Positions 1 through 10,079 of a DNA stretch of 64,000 nucleotides are shown in pieces; the stretch's first letter is position 1; each line of letters begins with the position of its first letter. The translations under genes were made by a program, and so were the position numbers. Source of the DNA: Spirosoma telluris (GTDB lineage: Bacteria > Bacteroidota > Bacteroidia > Cytophagales > Spirosomataceae); the NCBI GenBank assembly GCA_003259005.1, contig QLII01000001.1, positions 1,798,001-1,862,000 of the forward strand. Direction: 5' to 3'. The notes below the pieces were generated by a model, which saw only the letters and a list, made by a program, of their open reading frames with translations, was not told the origin of the DNA and did not search any database.

Positions 1-5
1 AAGCA

Positions 6-266
6 ATGGATACCAACCGAATCATTGAAATGGCCTGGGAAGACAGGACGCCCTTTGAAGCCATAAACGCTCAATTTGGCCTTCGTGAAGCAGATGTTAT
101 TTTACTCATGCGCAGGGAGCTTAAACGAAGCAGTTTCAACTTATGGCGTAAGCGGGTAAACAGTGGCGTCAGTCAGAAGCATTTAAAAAAGCGAAATCCT
201 GACATCTCGAGATTCAACAGTACAAGCCAACGGACTATTTCCCTGAATAAAATCAGTAAGCGATAA
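6..266 (+). CDS. DUF2805 / TIGR03643 family small protein
   Basis: Small basic protein of 86 residues whose N-terminal two thirds carry the family signature: IIEMAWEDRTPFEAI, then FGL, then LMRRELK and SSFNLWRKRV. The pattern looks like a short helix-turn-helix fold, but no function is established for the family. The C-terminus is basic and low in complexity. The stop codon directly abuts the ATG of the FAD monooxygenase at 267, so the two are probably cotranscribed. The ATG lies five bases from the window edge, and family members often have a few more N-terminal residues, so the true start could lie outside the window. Confidence 0.8.
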   Translation: MDTNRIIEMAWEDRTPFEAINAQFGLREADVILLMRRELKRSSFNLWRKRVNSGVSQKHLKKRNPDISRFNSTSQRTISLNKISKR

Positions 267-1492
267 ATGAGTCAAAAAACAGTGCTTATAGCCGGGGCCA
301 GTATTGCCGGCCCACGCTTGCCTTTTGGCTTACCCGTTTTGGATTTAAGGTCACGATTGTAGAACGCGCCAATTCGCTCCGACTGGGTGGTCAGAACATA
401 GATGTAAAAGGGGCAGCCCAGAAAATTGCACAGCGTATGGGCATAGAAGACGACATCCGTGCTGCGAATACAGGCGAGTTGGGCGTACGTTTCGTTGATG
501 AGAATGATATCACCAAAGCGAATCTTCCGAAAGGTGAATCGGATATAGGCACTAGTGAACTCGAGATTCTCAGAGGTGACCTTGCCAAAATTCTTTACGA
601 CCATACTAAAAAGGATGTTGAGTATATTTTTGGTGATCAGATCATTAGCCTTAAAGAACACGACATTAGTGTCAGCGTGATATTTCAACATGGGGCAGAG
701 CGTTCTTTCGATCTGGTAATTGCGGCCGATGGTATTCGGTCAAAAACCCGTACCCTTATTTTTGGCGACGAACCATTTGTGCGCTCCGTGGGCCTATATA
801 TCGCTTACTTAACCGTTCCCAGAGCGGCAACAGATAGTGCCTGGGCTCGTTGGTACAACGCCCCTGGCTCCAGAGTGATTTTCATTCGTCCAGACAATGA
901 AGGCACGACCAGAGTATCCTTTTCATTTTTATCTCCTCCCAAAGGCTATGAGCGCTTGCCAGTTGACGAGCAGAAAGTAATTCTGAAAAAGACCTTTGCT
1001 GATGTTGGCTGGGAAGCCCCCAGAATTCTGGCTGAGCTAGATAATACAAAGGATATGTATTTTGACGCGATAAGTCAGGTCATTGCACCAAGGTGGTCGA
1101 TTGGCAGGTGTGCAATGGTAGGAGATGCAGCCTTTTGTCCTTCTCCTCTGAGCGGTATGGGGGCAAGCCTTTCGATCGTTGGTGCCTACATCCTTGCGGG
1201 CGAACTGTCGAGAAACCCGGACCATCAACAGGCTTTTGCGGCTTATGAAAGCCTGATGCGCCCCTTTGTAAACCAGGTCCAGAAACTTCCGCCGGGCGTC
1301 CCCTGGATAGCCCACCCAAAAACTAAACTTGGCATTTCGTTATTGAATACATTTCTTACACTTATTTCCAGTCCTGTGGTTCAGAAACTTTCCAATCTCT
1401 TCAGCAGCAAAAACAAGCCCGCAGAAGACGATAAAATTACCCTTCCCGCTTATGAAAAAGAGGAGAACACAACTAGTACTCGTCCAATGTAG
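267..1492 (+). CDS. FAD-dependent monooxygenase (UbiH/TetX-like), frame interrupted
   Basis: Flavoprotein hydroxylase of the PHBH/UbiH/TetX group (NADPH- and O2-dependent hydroxylation); the substrate cannot be read. The dinucleotide-binding motif VLIAGASIAG opens the protein. DG motif AADGIRSKTR and the FAD-ribityl motif VGDAAFCPSPLSGMG follow at about residues 170 and 295. A one-base loss near 311-314 (short C/A run) shifts the frame after residue 15; restoring one base gives GPTLAFWLTRFGF and a 408-residue protein, the usual family length. ATG 267 directly follows the upstream stop. The interruption is probably a sequencing artefact, otherwise the gene is dead. Confidence 0.8.
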
Positions 1493-1566
1493 ATTCTATA
1501 GGATTCTATTGATACTGTAGATTCTTTTTTTACTGATTATCAATGCAATAGAATCCAAAGAATCTA
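1490..1566. repeat. Inverted repeat of the TAGATTCTATTG family
   Basis: Inner arms GGATTCTATTG (1501-1511) and CAATAGAATCC (1546-1556) are perfectly complementary. Outer arms TAGATTCT and AGAATCTA extend the stem with a few mismatches. It lies between the convergent ends of the FAD monooxygenase and the Gfo/Idh/MocA gene, where it could serve as a two-way terminator. A related element lies at 2805-2862, and half copies lie near 11676, 16411 and 22583. Confidence 0.75.
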
Positions 1567-1596
1567 TTTTGGCAAAACAATAGTAGCTATTACGTT

Positions 1597-2703
1597 CTAG
1601 CTTCCCCAATCAAGCTGAATTTTCCGACCCGTTTCGGCAGCCTGCAAAATTGCACCAATCAGCTTCATATCTTTCCAACCCTCTTCGCCCGATGCTTCGG
1701 GTTTGGTCTTCGTCCGAATGGCCTCAACGAACGCATCCAGTTGGGCAATTTGCTGGTAATGGGGTGAAGGCACGTCCATTGGCCCCTTACTCGTAATTCC
1801 CTGAGCGCCCGTAGCGTTATAGGCAGCTTCGAGTTTAAACCAGCCTCGTTCGCAGGTAGCGTATAGCCGGTCCACGTAGGATGAATAGGTCGTGCTGCAA
1901 TGCGCTACGGTGCCGCCCGGAAACTCGAACTGCCAGAAGACCGTTTCGTGAATATCTTTAAAATGCACCTTGTCGAATGTAAAGGCCTGGGCCGTTACGC
2001 TAATTGGGTCCAGATTAAGCGTTCGGCGGGCACCCTGAATGGCATAAATGCCTAAATCCATAATAGCCCCTCCCCCACCAATTTTCTTATCCAATCGCCA
2101 GGAGTTTGGTCCGGGAACCGTAAACCCTAAACCCGATTCAATCACTTTTACATGCCCAAATGTATTCTCGGCCGCTAACCGACGCATTTCCAGATGATGC
2201 GGCTCGAAATATAACCGATAGCCTACAGACAGTTGCACCCCCGCTTTTTCACAAGCGGTAATCATCTGTCGGGCTTCGGCGGCATTCATCGCCATTGGCT
2301 TCTCACAGATGACATGCTTGCCCGCCTGAGCCGCCCGAATGGTGTATTCGGCATGAAGGAAATTAGGCAACACAACATAAATGATGTCAATATCGGGGTT
2401 GTTCCTAATCTGGTCGAAGGTCTGGTAATTGTATATATTCTTCGCCGGGATATTGTATTTCTCTGACCAGGTTTTGGCCTTATCGGGCGAGCCCGTTACA
2501 ATACCTGCCAGATAACAATGCTGGGTTTCGAGTAAAGCCGGAGCCAGCTGATTCGTCGCATAATTGCCTAAGCCTACCAGCGCAATACCTAACTTTTTAG
2601 GAGCCGGTTGTTGACCTAACAAATCAACTGACTGAGCCAGCAAGCCACCAGCCGCCAGCGACAGGGTTTGCAAGGATGTCCGACGGGAGATAAGGTGGGG
2701 CAT
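1597..2703 (-). CDS. Gfo/Idh/MocA family oxidoreductase, probably Tat-exported
   Basis: NAD(P)-dependent sugar or polyol dehydrogenase of 368 residues. The N-terminus has a twin-arginine signal (SRRTSLQTL, then a small hydrophobic stretch) like the periplasmic glucose-fructose oxidoreductases. The Rossmann motif ALVGLGNYA follows at about residue 41, and the family's catalytic-lysine motif CEKPMAMN at about residue 133. The C-terminal half has the GFO_IDH_MocA beta-sheet domain (GGGAIMDLGIYAI). The substrate cannot be read. It stands alone on the minus strand: the upstream helicase gene is separated by a terminator and an inverted repeat. Confidence 0.88.
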   Translation of the reverse strand: MPHLISRRTSLQTLSLAAGGLLAQSVDLLGQQPAPKKLGIALVGLGNYATNQLAPALLETQHCYLAGIVTGSPDKAKTWSEKYNIPAKNIYNYQTFDQIRNNPDIDIIYVVLPNFLHAEYTIRAAQAGKHVICEKPMAMNAAEARQMITACEKAGVQLSVGYRLYFEPHHLEMRRLAAENTFGHVKVIESGLGFTVPGPNSWRLDKKIGGGGAIMDLGIYAIQGARRTLNLDPISVTAQAFTFDKVHFKDIHETVFWQFEFPGGTVAHCSTTYSSYVDRLYATCERGWFKLEAAYNATGAQGITSKGPMDVPSPHYQQIAQLDAFVEAIRTKTKPEASGEEGWKDMKLIGAILQAAETGRKIQLDWGS

Positions 2704-2736
2704 GTAGTTGTAATTTTAGTTTACCTGAAAAGACTA

Positions 2737-2771
2737 CAAAAAAAAACAGCCCGTTGCAATGAATAGGCTGT
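2737..2771 (-). terminator. Intrinsic terminator of the DEAD-box helicase gene
   Basis: On the minus strand a hairpin with arms ACAGCC and GGGCTGT is followed by about ten T. It lies roughly 110 bases beyond the helicase stop and just upstream of the Gfo/Idh/MocA start, so it separates the two minus-strand transcription units. Confidence 0.75.
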
Positions 2772-2804
2772 CTGGCAAAATTTACAACTTGTGCTTTGTC
2801 TACA

Positions 2805-2862
2805 TAGATTCTGTTGCTCCTGATTGCCAATACAATAGAATCAAAAGGGTCAATAGAATCTA
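2805..2862. repeat. Inverted repeat, second TAGATTCTATTG-family copy
   Basis: Arms TAGATTCTGTTG (2805-2816) and CAATAGAATCTA (2851-2862) match at 11 of 12 positions, with a loop of about 34 bases. The arm sequence is the same as in the element at 1490-1566, so this is a dispersed family and not a gene-specific hairpin. Confidence 0.75.
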
Positions 2863-2879
2863 AATTAGACAAGCACGCT

Positions 2880-4409
2880 CTATTCCTCAACTGGTACCGA
2901 AACCGATGACTGACTTTGGTCATTCGGACGACCTTCACCTTTGGGCCCCCTCCGTCGTTTTTTCCGCTTTTTGGCTTTTAACTGTCCGTCAGCATTGGCT
3001 GGACGAGTTTGATCCATTTCTGATGGCGCTCCATTTGTCGATCCTTCAACAACGAGCGTTACTACTTCCGGACGCAGTTTTCGTTCAGTATCAGCGGGTT
3101 GATCCCGACGACCCTCCCGACGTTCACCAGTGGCAGGTTTATTACCTTCACTGCGCTGGCGATTATCACCCCGACGTCCATCGCGACCACCTCGGCCTGA
3201 ACTGCTACTGCTACGGGGACCTCCTTTGCCTCGTAAACCACTAAATCGTTTCGGGTCAAAAATGGGCGATTTACCCATACCCAACTCCTCGGTGATCGAC
3301 TGCTTATCGACCTCCCGTTCAATCAGACGCTCAATATTTACGATCCGATTCTGATCCTGATCACTAATGAACGTAATGGCTGTACCGGTAGTGGCAGCCC
3401 GCGCGGTACGCCCAATTCGGTGAACATAATCTTCGGCGTCGCGTGGAATATCGTAATTGACAACGTGTGTCAGGTTATCAATGTCGATCCCCCGCGACAG
3501 CACATCGGTAGCCACCAGGATCGGGAATACTTTATTCTTAAAATCACGGAGGACGACTTCACGGTCGTCCTGTTCCAGATCAGAGCTGATGCCACGAGCG
3601 TCATAACCTAATTTACTCAATGCTCGTACGATGCCGTTCACTTCCGACTTTCGTGAAGTGAATAGTACCATACTCTGAACAGGCTTAGTACTATTTTTAA
3701 TCAGGTGGGCCAGCAGCGGCAGTTTCTGACTATCATAGGCCAGATAGAACTGCTGGTCGATACCAGCGGCTGGCTTCGAAACGGCCAGCCTGATTTCTTC
3801 TGGATTGGTTAGTATCTTTTTCGAAAACTCCCGGATTTTATTGGGCATTGTTGCCGAGAAAAGCAGCGTTTGCCGTTTTACTGGAATTTTCTCAACGATG
3901 TTCATTATATCGTCCGAGAAACCCATATCAAGCATCTTATCGGCTTCATCCAGAACCAGGTAGTCGATCTTATCGAAATGCACATAGCCCAGTTGTATGT
4001 GGGCAATCAGTCGGCCTGGGGTAGCAATGATAATATCAGCTCCTGTTTCAAGGGCTTTCCGCTGCTTGTCCCAATCGTCGCCTTTACCACCGCCATAAAT
4101 GGCGATACTGTTGGCATTTACAAAATAACCGAAGCCCTCAACCTGCTCGTCGATCTGTTTAGCAAGCTCGCGCGTTGGCACCAGAATAAGCGTACTGGTA
4201 TGATCGTGGTTAGCATGTGAGATTTTGTCGAGAAGGGGAATGAGATAAGCCGCCGTTTTTCCAGTTCCGGTTTGGGCGCTTGCTATGAGGTCGCGCCCCT
4301 CGAGAATTTTGGGGATAGCCAACTCCTGAATCGGGGTAGCTTTTAAGTAATTCATGGCGTCCACGCCGGCCAGCAGGTCGTCGTGGAGATTAAATTCCTG
4401 AAATGTCAA
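2880..4409 (-). CDS. DEAD-box ATP-dependent RNA helicase with basic C-terminal tail
   Basis: RNA helicase of the RhlE/CsdA type, acting on structured RNA. The Q motif (TPIQELAIP), Walker A (AQTGTGKT), PTRELA, DEAD (VLDEADKMLD), SAT and the C-terminal HRIGRTAR motif are all present in order. About 130 residues of Arg/Gly/Ser-rich and then Lys/Arg-rich tail follow, typical of RNA-binding extensions in Bacteroidota helicases. No ATG precedes the conserved start. I chose the TTG at 4409 because homologues begin with a TFQEFNL-like sequence; an upstream TTG at 4463 would add 18 residues without family support. A terminator lies at 2737-2771. Confidence 0.88.
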   Translation of the reverse strand: MTFQEFNLHDDLLAGVDAMNYLKATPIQELAIPKILEGRDLIASAQTGTGKTAAYLIPLLDKISHANHDHTSTLILVPTRELAKQIDEQVEGFGYFVNANSIAIYGGGKGDDWDKQRKALETGADIIIATPGRLIAHIQLGYVHFDKIDYLVLDEADKMLDMGFSDDIMNIVEKIPVKRQTLLFSATMPNKIREFSKKILTNPEEIRLAVSKPAAGIDQQFYLAYDSQKLPLLAHLIKNSTKPVQSMVLFTSRKSEVNGIVRALSKLGYDARGISSDLEQDDREVVLRDFKNKVFPILVATDVLSRGIDIDNLTHVVNYDIPRDAEDYVHRIGRTARAATTGTAITFISDQDQNRIVNIERLIEREVDKQSITEELGMGKSPIFDPKRFSGLRGKGGPRSSSSSGRGGRDGRRGDNRQRSEGNKPATGERREGRRDQPADTERKLRPEVVTLVVEGSTNGAPSEMDQTRPANADGQLKAKKRKKRRRGPKGEGRPNDQSQSSVSVPVEE

Positions 4410-4591
4410 GGTAACAGCTGAATGATGGTGAAACACAGCTGACCTTAACTTCCCGGTCAGCAAACCGCTTGATTTGAAACAAATATAACGAAAAATCAGA
4501 ATTTAGCCAGTATGCAGGGGCTACAGTCTACTCGCTCATTCTGACTTGGTTGGACAGGCAACTTAAGGGCCCAGTTTAAAACGGTAAATGC

Positions 4592-4727
4592 AATAGAACG
4601 CTGATTTTTAGGATGATCATGATTGACACTGATTTGCCGGAACAACCCACTAGTTTACTTAGTAAGCGCATCTGTCCCTTTAAATCATAGGTTAATCTTC
4701 ATTGATCATAAAAATCAGCGTTCTATT
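4592..4727. repeat. Long inverted repeat, AATAGAACGCTGATTTTT family
   Basis: Left arm 4592-4619 and right arm 4703-4727 pair over about 25 positions (AATAGAACGCTGATTTTTA against its complement, ending in TGATCA). An 80-base central region separates them. It fills most of the 330-base gap between fumC and the helicase; I see no other gene there. A clear relative lies at 19341-19410. Confidence 0.8.
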
Positions 4728-4741
4728 CGTTTAGACAACGA

Positions 4742-6145
4742 TTAGTTTTTTAGCTCACCAACCATATCCTCCGGCTTCACCCACTCATTAAACTCCTCTT
4801 CGGTCAGGTAGCCGAGTTGTAATGCGGTTTCTTTCAGCGTTGAGCCATTTTTATGGGCGGTCTGCGCGATTTCGGCTGCTTTGTAATAACCAATCTTTGT
4901 GTTCAGAGCCGTTACCAGCATCAACGACGAATCGACGTGTTTTTTGATATTCGCTTCGATCGGCTCAATACCTTCGGCACACTTATCATTGAACGATACG
5001 CACACATCACCGATTAACCTCGCCGAGTGCAGGAAATTGTAAATCATGACTGGCTTGAACACGTTCAATTCAAAATGGCCGCTCATACCACCGATATTGA
5101 TTGCGACATCATTGCCCATCACCTGCGCGGCAACCATCGTCATCGCTTCGCACTGGGTTGGATTTACTTTACCTGGCATAATAGATGAACCCGGCTCATT
5201 ATCAGGAATATGCAATTCGCCGATACCCGCACGAGGCCCGCTCGACAGCATCCGAACGTCGTTCCCAATTTTCATCAGGCTAGCGGCTACGGTTTTCAGA
5301 GCCCCGTGGGCTTCCACAATGGCATCGTGGGCTGCTAAGGCTTCAAACTTGTTTTCGGCCGTGATGAACGGCAGGCCCGTTACGTTGGCAATGTGTTTTG
5401 CTACGTTCTCAGAATAGTTTGGTGGGGTATTGATACCCGTACCAACGGCAGTTCCGCCCAAAGCCAGTTCGCTTAGGTGAGCCAGTGAATTATTGATTGC
5501 CCGTAGACCGTGGTCGAGTTGCGAAACATAACCCGAAAACTCCTGTCCAACCGTCAGCGGTGTGGCATCCATGAAGTGTGTCCGCCCGATTTTGACGATG
5601 TGCATGAACTGCTTCGACTTGGCAGCCAGTGTATCGCGCAGTTTGGTAATACCCGGAATCGTTACATCAAGCAGGATTTTATAAGCGGCAATGTGCATCG
5701 CCGTTGGGAACGTATCGTTCGATGACTGCGACTTGTTCACATCGTCATTGGGGTGTAAAAACTTCTTCTCATCCGTAAGCTGACCGCCCTGGAGTACATG
5801 CCCGCGATAGGCCACAACTTCATTGACGTTCATGTTCGACTGCGTACCCGAACCCGTTTGCCAGACTACCAGCGGGAATTGATCGTCCAGTTTGCCTTCC
5901 AGAATTTCATCGCAAGCCTGCCCGATCAAATCACTTTTTTCTTTTGATAAAACACCGGCATCAAGGTTGGTTAAGGCAGCCGCTTTTTTGAGGTACGCAA
6001 ATGCCCGGATAATCTCGCGGGGCATTTTATTAATGTCCTGAGCAATTTTGAAGTTTTCGATAGAACGCTGGGTCTGAGCGCCCCAATAAACATTGGCCGG
6101 GACTTGTACCTGGCCCATCGTGTCTTTTTCGATGCGGTATTCCAT
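4742..6145 (-). CDS. fumC: Class II fumarate hydratase
   Basis: Oxygen-stable, iron-free fumarase (fumarate + H2O to L-malate) of the citric acid cycle; a cytosolic homotetramer in the family. At 467 residues it has the usual length. The aspartase/fumarase signature [11 protein letters not shown] is present at about residue 321 and contains the catalytic serine loop. [13 protein letters not shown] and the active-site region [11 protein letters not shown], typical of fumarase rather than aspartase, are also intact. It is monocistronic on the minus strand, with an inverted repeat directly downstream. The reading frame is uninterrupted, unlike many neighbours. Confidence 0.95.
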   Translation of the reverse strand: MEYRIEKDTMGQVQVPANVYWGAQTQRSIENFKIAQDINKMPREIIRAFAYLKKAAALTNLDAGVLSKEKSDLIGQACDEILEGKLDDQFPLVVWQTGSGTQSNMNVNEVVAYRGHVLQGGQLTDEKKFLHPNDDVNKSQSSNDTFPTAMHIAAYKILLDVTIPGITKLRDTLAAKSKQFMHIVKIGRTHFMDATPLTVGQEFSGYVSQLDHGLRAINNSLAHLSELALGGTAVGTGINTPPNYSENVAKHIANVTGLPFITAENKFEALAAHDAIVEAHGALKTVAASLMKIGNDVRMLSSGPRAGIGELHIPDNEPGSSIMPGKVNPTQCEAMTMVAAQVMGNDVAINIGGMSGHFELNVFKPVMIYNFLHSARLIGDVCVSFNDKCAEGIEPIEANIKKHVDSSLMLVTALNTKIGYYKAAEIAQTAHKNGSTLKETALQLGYLTEEEFNEWVKPEDMVGELKN

Positions 6146-6412
6146 AATAAAAGCGAAAGAGTGATAGAGCGAAAGGCCACCTAAACTGTGTAGGTTTTCG
6201 CTGTTTCTGTTTTAGCCGCAAAGGTAGGTTGGCTCTCGTGTTTTACCATGCAGTTTGACAGGTTTCCGTTCATCTTCATCTAACTTATGACTACTTATAC
6301 AAACCAAAATGATCTTACGTACTCAGCCGGTAAATCCAATTTTGCAACATTTCAGTACAAGAGTAGTTCTACTCTTAAATTCACCTAATTTCAACGTTAA
6401 GTAAACACAGTC

Positions 6413-6574
6413 ATGGGAAATCTCCTGTATACAATAGCAGTAGTGCTGATTATCATCTGGCTACTGGGTTTTTTAGGGTTTGGCAGCTTTGGCATGGGCG
6501 GGCTTATTCACGTCCTTCTGGTAATTGCCGTCATTATGATCATACTACGATTGATTCAGGGTCGAAGCGTGTAA
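6413..6574 (+). CDS. Lmo0937-family mini membrane protein
   Basis: Protein of 53 residues, almost entirely hydrophobic: two membrane segments (about residues 3-20 and 28-45) separated by a glycine-rich turn, FGSFGMGGL. This layout and the ending RLIQGR fit the Lmo0937/DUF5670 family. These are small membrane proteins of unknown function that are common in Bacteroidota. The ATG is preceded by an A-rich leader, and a strong terminator follows 23 bases after the stop, so it is a self-contained small transcription unit. Confidence 0.8.
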   Translation: MGNLLYTIAVVLIIIWLLGFLGFGSFGMGGLIHVLLVIAVIMIILRLIQGRSV

Positions 6575-6596
6575 TAAAACTAGTCTACTAAATAGA

Positions 6597-6629
6597 AACG
6601 CCAGTTCCTTTAATGGGCTGGCGTTTTTT
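6597..6629 (+). terminator. Intrinsic terminator of the mini membrane protein gene
   Basis: Arms AACGCCAG and CTGGCGTT, a 13-base loop and a run of six T form a standard intrinsic terminator. Confidence 0.85.
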
Positions 6630-6631
6630 CA

Positions 6632-6664
6632 TGTCATTTATTACTAAGTAGGTAATAAATGACA
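6632..6664. repeat. Short hairpin repeat
   Basis: Perfect 13-base arms TGTCATTTATTAC and GTAATAAATGACA with a 7-base loop, directly after the preceding terminator. The remaining bases up to 6824 are AT-rich leader in which I see no gene. Confidence 0.7.
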
Positions 6665-6824
6665 ACAATGGCGATAGACATCCTGAGCAATTTCAGCTTA
6701 AAATTTAGAAATTAGGCTAAAATCGTTGGTGGTAGGAAAAATTTATAGAATAACATGGGTTACTTTTCTAATTTGTAGGCATTAACAACTAAACAATCTG
6801 ACTAACTCAAACTTCATTGCAACC

Positions 6825-7016
6825 ATGGTAAAATCTGCTTTCTTCCTTCTTTCAATGATGGCTTTAGCTACAGCCTGTTCAAGCACCAAAACAGAAACCA
6901 CTGAAACATCGACGACCGTAACAGACTCGACGATGACCACGGATTCAACGAAAATGGCGGGTGATTCGACATCGACTATGATGAGCGACACCACAAAGAA
7001 AGATTCGATCAAGTAA
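6825..7016 (+). CDS. Small Ser/Thr/Asp-rich lipoprotein
   Basis: Protein of 63 residues. A lipoprotein signal peptide ends in the lipobox ALATAC, so Cys18 should be lipidated. The remaining 45 residues consist almost only of Ser, Thr, Asp, Lys, Met and Glu, in a degenerate pattern around TDST (TVTDST, MTTDST, AGDST). No fold is predicted from such composition; it may be an extended surface or periplasmic tether. Lone gene with its own terminator. Function unknown. Confidence 0.75.
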   Translation: MVKSAFFLLSMMALATACSSTKTETTETSTTVTDSTMTTDSTKMAGDSTSTMMSDTTKKDSIK

Positions 7017-7031
7017 TTGGTCCATAGTGAC

Positions 7032-7069
7032 AACAAAAAAGGCCTTCTTTTCGGAAGGCCTTTTTTGTT
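7032..7069. terminator. Bidirectional terminator between lipoprotein gene and pgl
   Basis: Arms AACAAAAAAGGCCTTC and GAAGGCCTTTTTTGTT pair perfectly. The hairpin has a T run on each strand, so it can stop both the plus-strand lipoprotein gene and the minus-strand pgl. Confidence 0.85.
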
Positions 7070-7127
7070 GTATTTGATCTTAAAAATCACAAGATAAACT
7101 TCTATTCATCAACACTACCTTCCGAAG

Positions 7128-7855
7128 TTATTCCTTTTTGATTAAGTCAGCGGCCTTTTCATCGACCATCCAGACGAGTTCACCAGCAACAGGCTTAATA
7201 ACCTGCGATGGGTATTTATCCGGATTGTAGTCCCTTCCAGAACTTCCTTCAACGGCTCGGCTTTTTTAGGCCCAGCGACCAGAAACAATATGCAGGAGGC
7301 TCGGTTGACGATGGATGCAGTCAGTGTTAACCGAAACATAGATTGCTGCGTCAGGAAATACGCTTTCGTCCAGGCAGTTGGTTCATGCACAACTTCGGTA
7401 CCCGGAAAGAGTGAGAGTGTATGGCCATCATCTCCCATGCCGAGTAGCACCAGATCAAAGGTAGGCCCCGCACCACCAAAATAGTCGTGCAGAATCCGGT
7501 CATAATCAGCGGCAGCTGCATCGGGTTCGAGATCGGTGCGCCATACGTGAATTTGTGCTTCAGGCGTGTACACATGCCCCAGGAGCGTATCATAGGCCAT
7601 GCCTGCATTGCTCTGCTCATCGTCGATAGGTACGTAGCGTTCGTCACCCCAAAACACATGCAGTTGCAACCAGGGAATTTCGTTTACGTAAGGTGATTTA
7701 GCCAGCAGTTCGTGCAGCGCTTTGGGTGTGCTTCCTCCCGACAAGGCAATAGTGAACCGATCCTGCTTTTTCAGAACCTCTTTGATCCGCTTCGCAATAA
7801 AATCAGCAGCAGCTTTGGCTAGATCCGTAGGATTTTTCTTGATTATCAGTTGCAT
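7128..7855 (-). CDS. pgl: 6-phosphogluconolactonase, frame interrupted near the 3' end
   Basis: Hydrolyses 6-phosphogluconolactone to 6-phosphogluconate, the second oxidative pentose-phosphate step. SugarP_isomerase fold with FTIALSGGSTPK (about residue 35) and the catalytic region LLGMGDDGHTLSLFPG. A one-base loss in the run at 7232-7234 shifts the last 35 codons. Restoring one base gives an ending with NPDKYPSQVIK and a total of 242 residues, the normal family length. It is the third gene after zwf and the cupin on the minus strand, matching its place in the pathway. Confidence 0.87.
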
Positions 7856-7903
7856 AGTATTCTAGCAAAATGATGCCCTGTCCTGACCTTAGGGCATCAC
7901 TCA

Positions 7904-8245
7904 TTACACAAAATCTTCACGCATGGGTGTAAATAGATCGACCAATACCCCAGCTTCCTCGCAAACAGCTCCGTGCCACACATTCGGCGGAATATAGTAG
8001 GCATCCCCTGCACGGACGGTTCTGGTTTCCTCACCAATCATGATCGAGAATGCGCCACTGGCTACATAGCTCATTTGAGTATGATAATGGCTGTGTGCCG
8101 CGCCGATGCCACCCGTTTCAAAGGCCACTTTGACCATCATCAGGTTAGCATCGTAGGTCATGATTTTTCGTTTCACACCTTCGGCCACCTGTTCCCACGA
8201 CAGGCTTTCATCGTCAACAAAAAGGGCAGCAAGTTGAGTTGTCAT
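7904..8245 (-). CDS. Cupin-domain protein
   Basis: Single-domain cupin of 113 residues. Metal-binding motif 1 can be read in IGAAHSHYHTQMSYVASGAF (two His, then Gln and Ser where Glu is common). Motif 2 is seen in PPNVWHGAVC. The fold usually binds a metal and a small carboxylate or sugar, but the substrate cannot be told. I chose ATG 8245 because the conserved cupin start follows soon after it; the open frame extends further upstream without support. It sits between zwf and pgl, so a role near sugar metabolism or as a metabolite sensor is possible but unproven. Confidence 0.75.
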   Translation of the reverse strand: MTTQLAALFVDDESLSWEQVAEGVKRKIMTYDANLMMVKVAFETGGIGAAHSHYHTQMSYVASGAFSIMIGEETRTVRAGDAYYIPPNVWHGAVCEEAGVLVDLFTPMREDFV

Positions 8246-8347
8246 AAAAATAGAAGTTGTCAGTCTATAGTTATAAGTAAATGACGTGGAAAATACTAAT
8301 TCTGCGCCAGCCACTAATGACTATATGCTGACCACTAGCTACTCATT

Positions 8348-9850
8348 TCATTTCCCCATCCATTGGAACCCATCTTTTTCAACGAGCTGCATGGCAGCAT
8401 CTGGGCCCCATGAACCAGGGGTATAGTTTGGAAAATCGGGAGTTTCGTTCTCCCAGGCATCCAGAATTGGCGTGACTACTTTCCAGGCGGCTTCTACCTG
8501 ATCGGCCCGCATAAACAGCGTTGCATCGCCAGTCATGACGTCAAGCAGCAAGGTTTCATAGGCTTCTGGCTCCTGGCCGTCATACGCATCTTTGTAGCTA
8601 AAGACCATGTCCACCGGGTCGATGGCAAGCGTTTGACCGGGTCGTTTTGCCTGAAACCGCAGCCGGATATCCATCGCGGGTTGAATGCCAATTGTAAGCC
8701 GGTTCGACTGCCAGGTATGCGTGGCTTCGTCGGGGAATGCGTAATACGGAGCAGGCTTAAACTGAATGGTAATGATCGTTGCTTTTTCGGGCAGCGACTT
8801 ACCGGTACGGAGGTAGAATGGAACATCTTCCCAGCGCCAGTTGTCGACAAACAGTTTTACAGCCGCAAACGTCTCGGTAGCTGAATCGGGCTTTACGCCT
8901 TCCTCCTCCCGGTATCCAGGAACCGGTTTCCCATCCTTCGCTTTGCCCGGACCATATTGTCCACGAACCGCTACATCTTTCACCTCTTCGGGTTTGATCC
9001 GGCGAATGGCGTTCAACACGTCTACTTTTTTATTACGCACTTCGTTCGCTTCAAACGAAATGGGGGCTTCAGTAGCCACCATACAAAGCATCTGAAGCAG
9101 GTGATTTTGAATCATGTCGCGCAAGGCACCGGAGCCTTCATAATAGCCTCCCCGGCCTTCCAGACCTACAGTTTCGGCGGCAGTAATCTGTACATACTCA
9201 ACGTAACGTCGGTTCCAGATTGGCTCAAATAACGAGTTGGCAAACCGAAGGGCCAGAATATTCTGTACAGTTTCTTTCCCGAGATAGTGGTCGATCCGGT
9301 AGATTTGTTCTTCGGCAAAGAGGCCACCCAAAAGTGCATTCAACTCCTGCGCCGTTTTGAGGTCGCGGCCAAATGGTTTTTCGACCACAATCCTAACCCG
9401 TCCTTTGTCGCCACAGAGAGGCAGTTTACCCAGGTTAGTCGCAATGCCGGGCACTAGCTGCGGAGCTACGGCCAGGTAGAACACAACATTCGCGGAGATA
9501 CCCCATTCGCCTTCTTTGGCCGCTACAAAATCAGACAGTTTCGTGTAGGCTGCACTATCACCCGCATCCATTTGCAGATAGGATACCGAAGGAGCAAACG
9601 ACTCCCAAAGATTTTCCGGGCCATTTTTACGGCGAGAAAATGACTGTACCCCTTCCAGCAATCGCTCGCGAAACGATTCATCGGTGTAGGGGCTTCGGCC
9701 TAGTCCCACCACGGCAAAACGGTCGGACAAATACTTATCAAGGTATAGATTATAGAGGGCAGGTGTCAGTTTGCGAAGGTTCAGATCGCCACTACCCCCA
9801 AAGATGAATAAGATCGTGGCTGATGGACGCTGATTAGTAGCTGGAATCAT
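8348..9850 (-). CDS. zwf: Glucose-6-phosphate 1-dehydrogenase
   Basis: Oxidises glucose 6-phosphate to 6-phosphogluconolactone with NADP+, opening the oxidative pentose-phosphate pathway. 500 residues, uninterrupted. The nucleotide-binding start [14 protein letters not shown] replaces the usual GASGDL, with the same glycine pattern. The active-site signature RIDHYLGKE is present at about residue 181, and EKPFGRD about 25 residues before it. The C-terminal domain has the usual RTGKSLPEK. It leads a minus-strand group with the cupin and pgl. The 102-base gap to the cupin holds a weak inverted repeat and may be an internal control point. Confidence 0.95.
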   Translation of the reverse strand: MIPATNQRPSATILFIFGGSGDLNLRKLTPALYNLYLDKYLSDRFAVVGLGRSPYTDESFRERLLEGVQSFSRRKNGPENLWESFAPSVSYLQMDAGDSAAYTKLSDFVAAKEGEWGISANVVFYLAVAPQLVPGIATNLGKLPLCGDKGRVRIVVEKPFGRDLKTAQELNALLGGLFAEEQIYRIDHYLGKETVQNILALRFANSLFEPIWNRRYVEYVQITAAETVGLEGRGGYYEGSGALRDMIQNHLLQMLCMVATEAPISFEANEVRNKKVDVLNAIRRIKPEEVKDVAVRGQYGPGKAKDGKPVPGYREEEGVKPDSATETFAAVKLFVDNWRWEDVPFYLRTGKSLPEKATIITIQFKPAPYYAFPDEATHTWQSNRLTIGIQPAMDIRLRFQAKRPGQTLAIDPVDMVFSYKDAYDGQEPEAYETLLLDVMTGDATLFMRADQVEAAWKVVTPILDAWENETPDFPNYTPGSWGPDAAMQLVEKDGFQWMGK

Positions 9851-10079
9851 AAGTCGATTGTATTGACGGGCGCAAATTACCTACACACCGTATACTGAAC
9901 AAATTTACAGGCATGAGGATTTTTCGAAAGCTATCCGCAAACCTCGCTTTACTTTCCGGGTAAACCATTCCTTTTCACTTTTTTGTTCAGTTCGCCCCCT
10001 ATTATTTCAGTTGGAGAATTATCTTTATCGATTAAACATACTCTCGTTGTTACCATAATCACCTTTACCTTAAGCTACT

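Noticed and set aside
391..1319. Minus-strand open frames across the FAD monooxygenase gene
   Set aside because: They are shadows of the plus-strand gene in other frames; no conserved motifs and no start context.
9851..10079. Small RNA or gene between zwf and the ethylene-type kinase
   Set aside because: AT-rich divergent intergenic region; no hairpin with T run and no start codon with a plausible frame.
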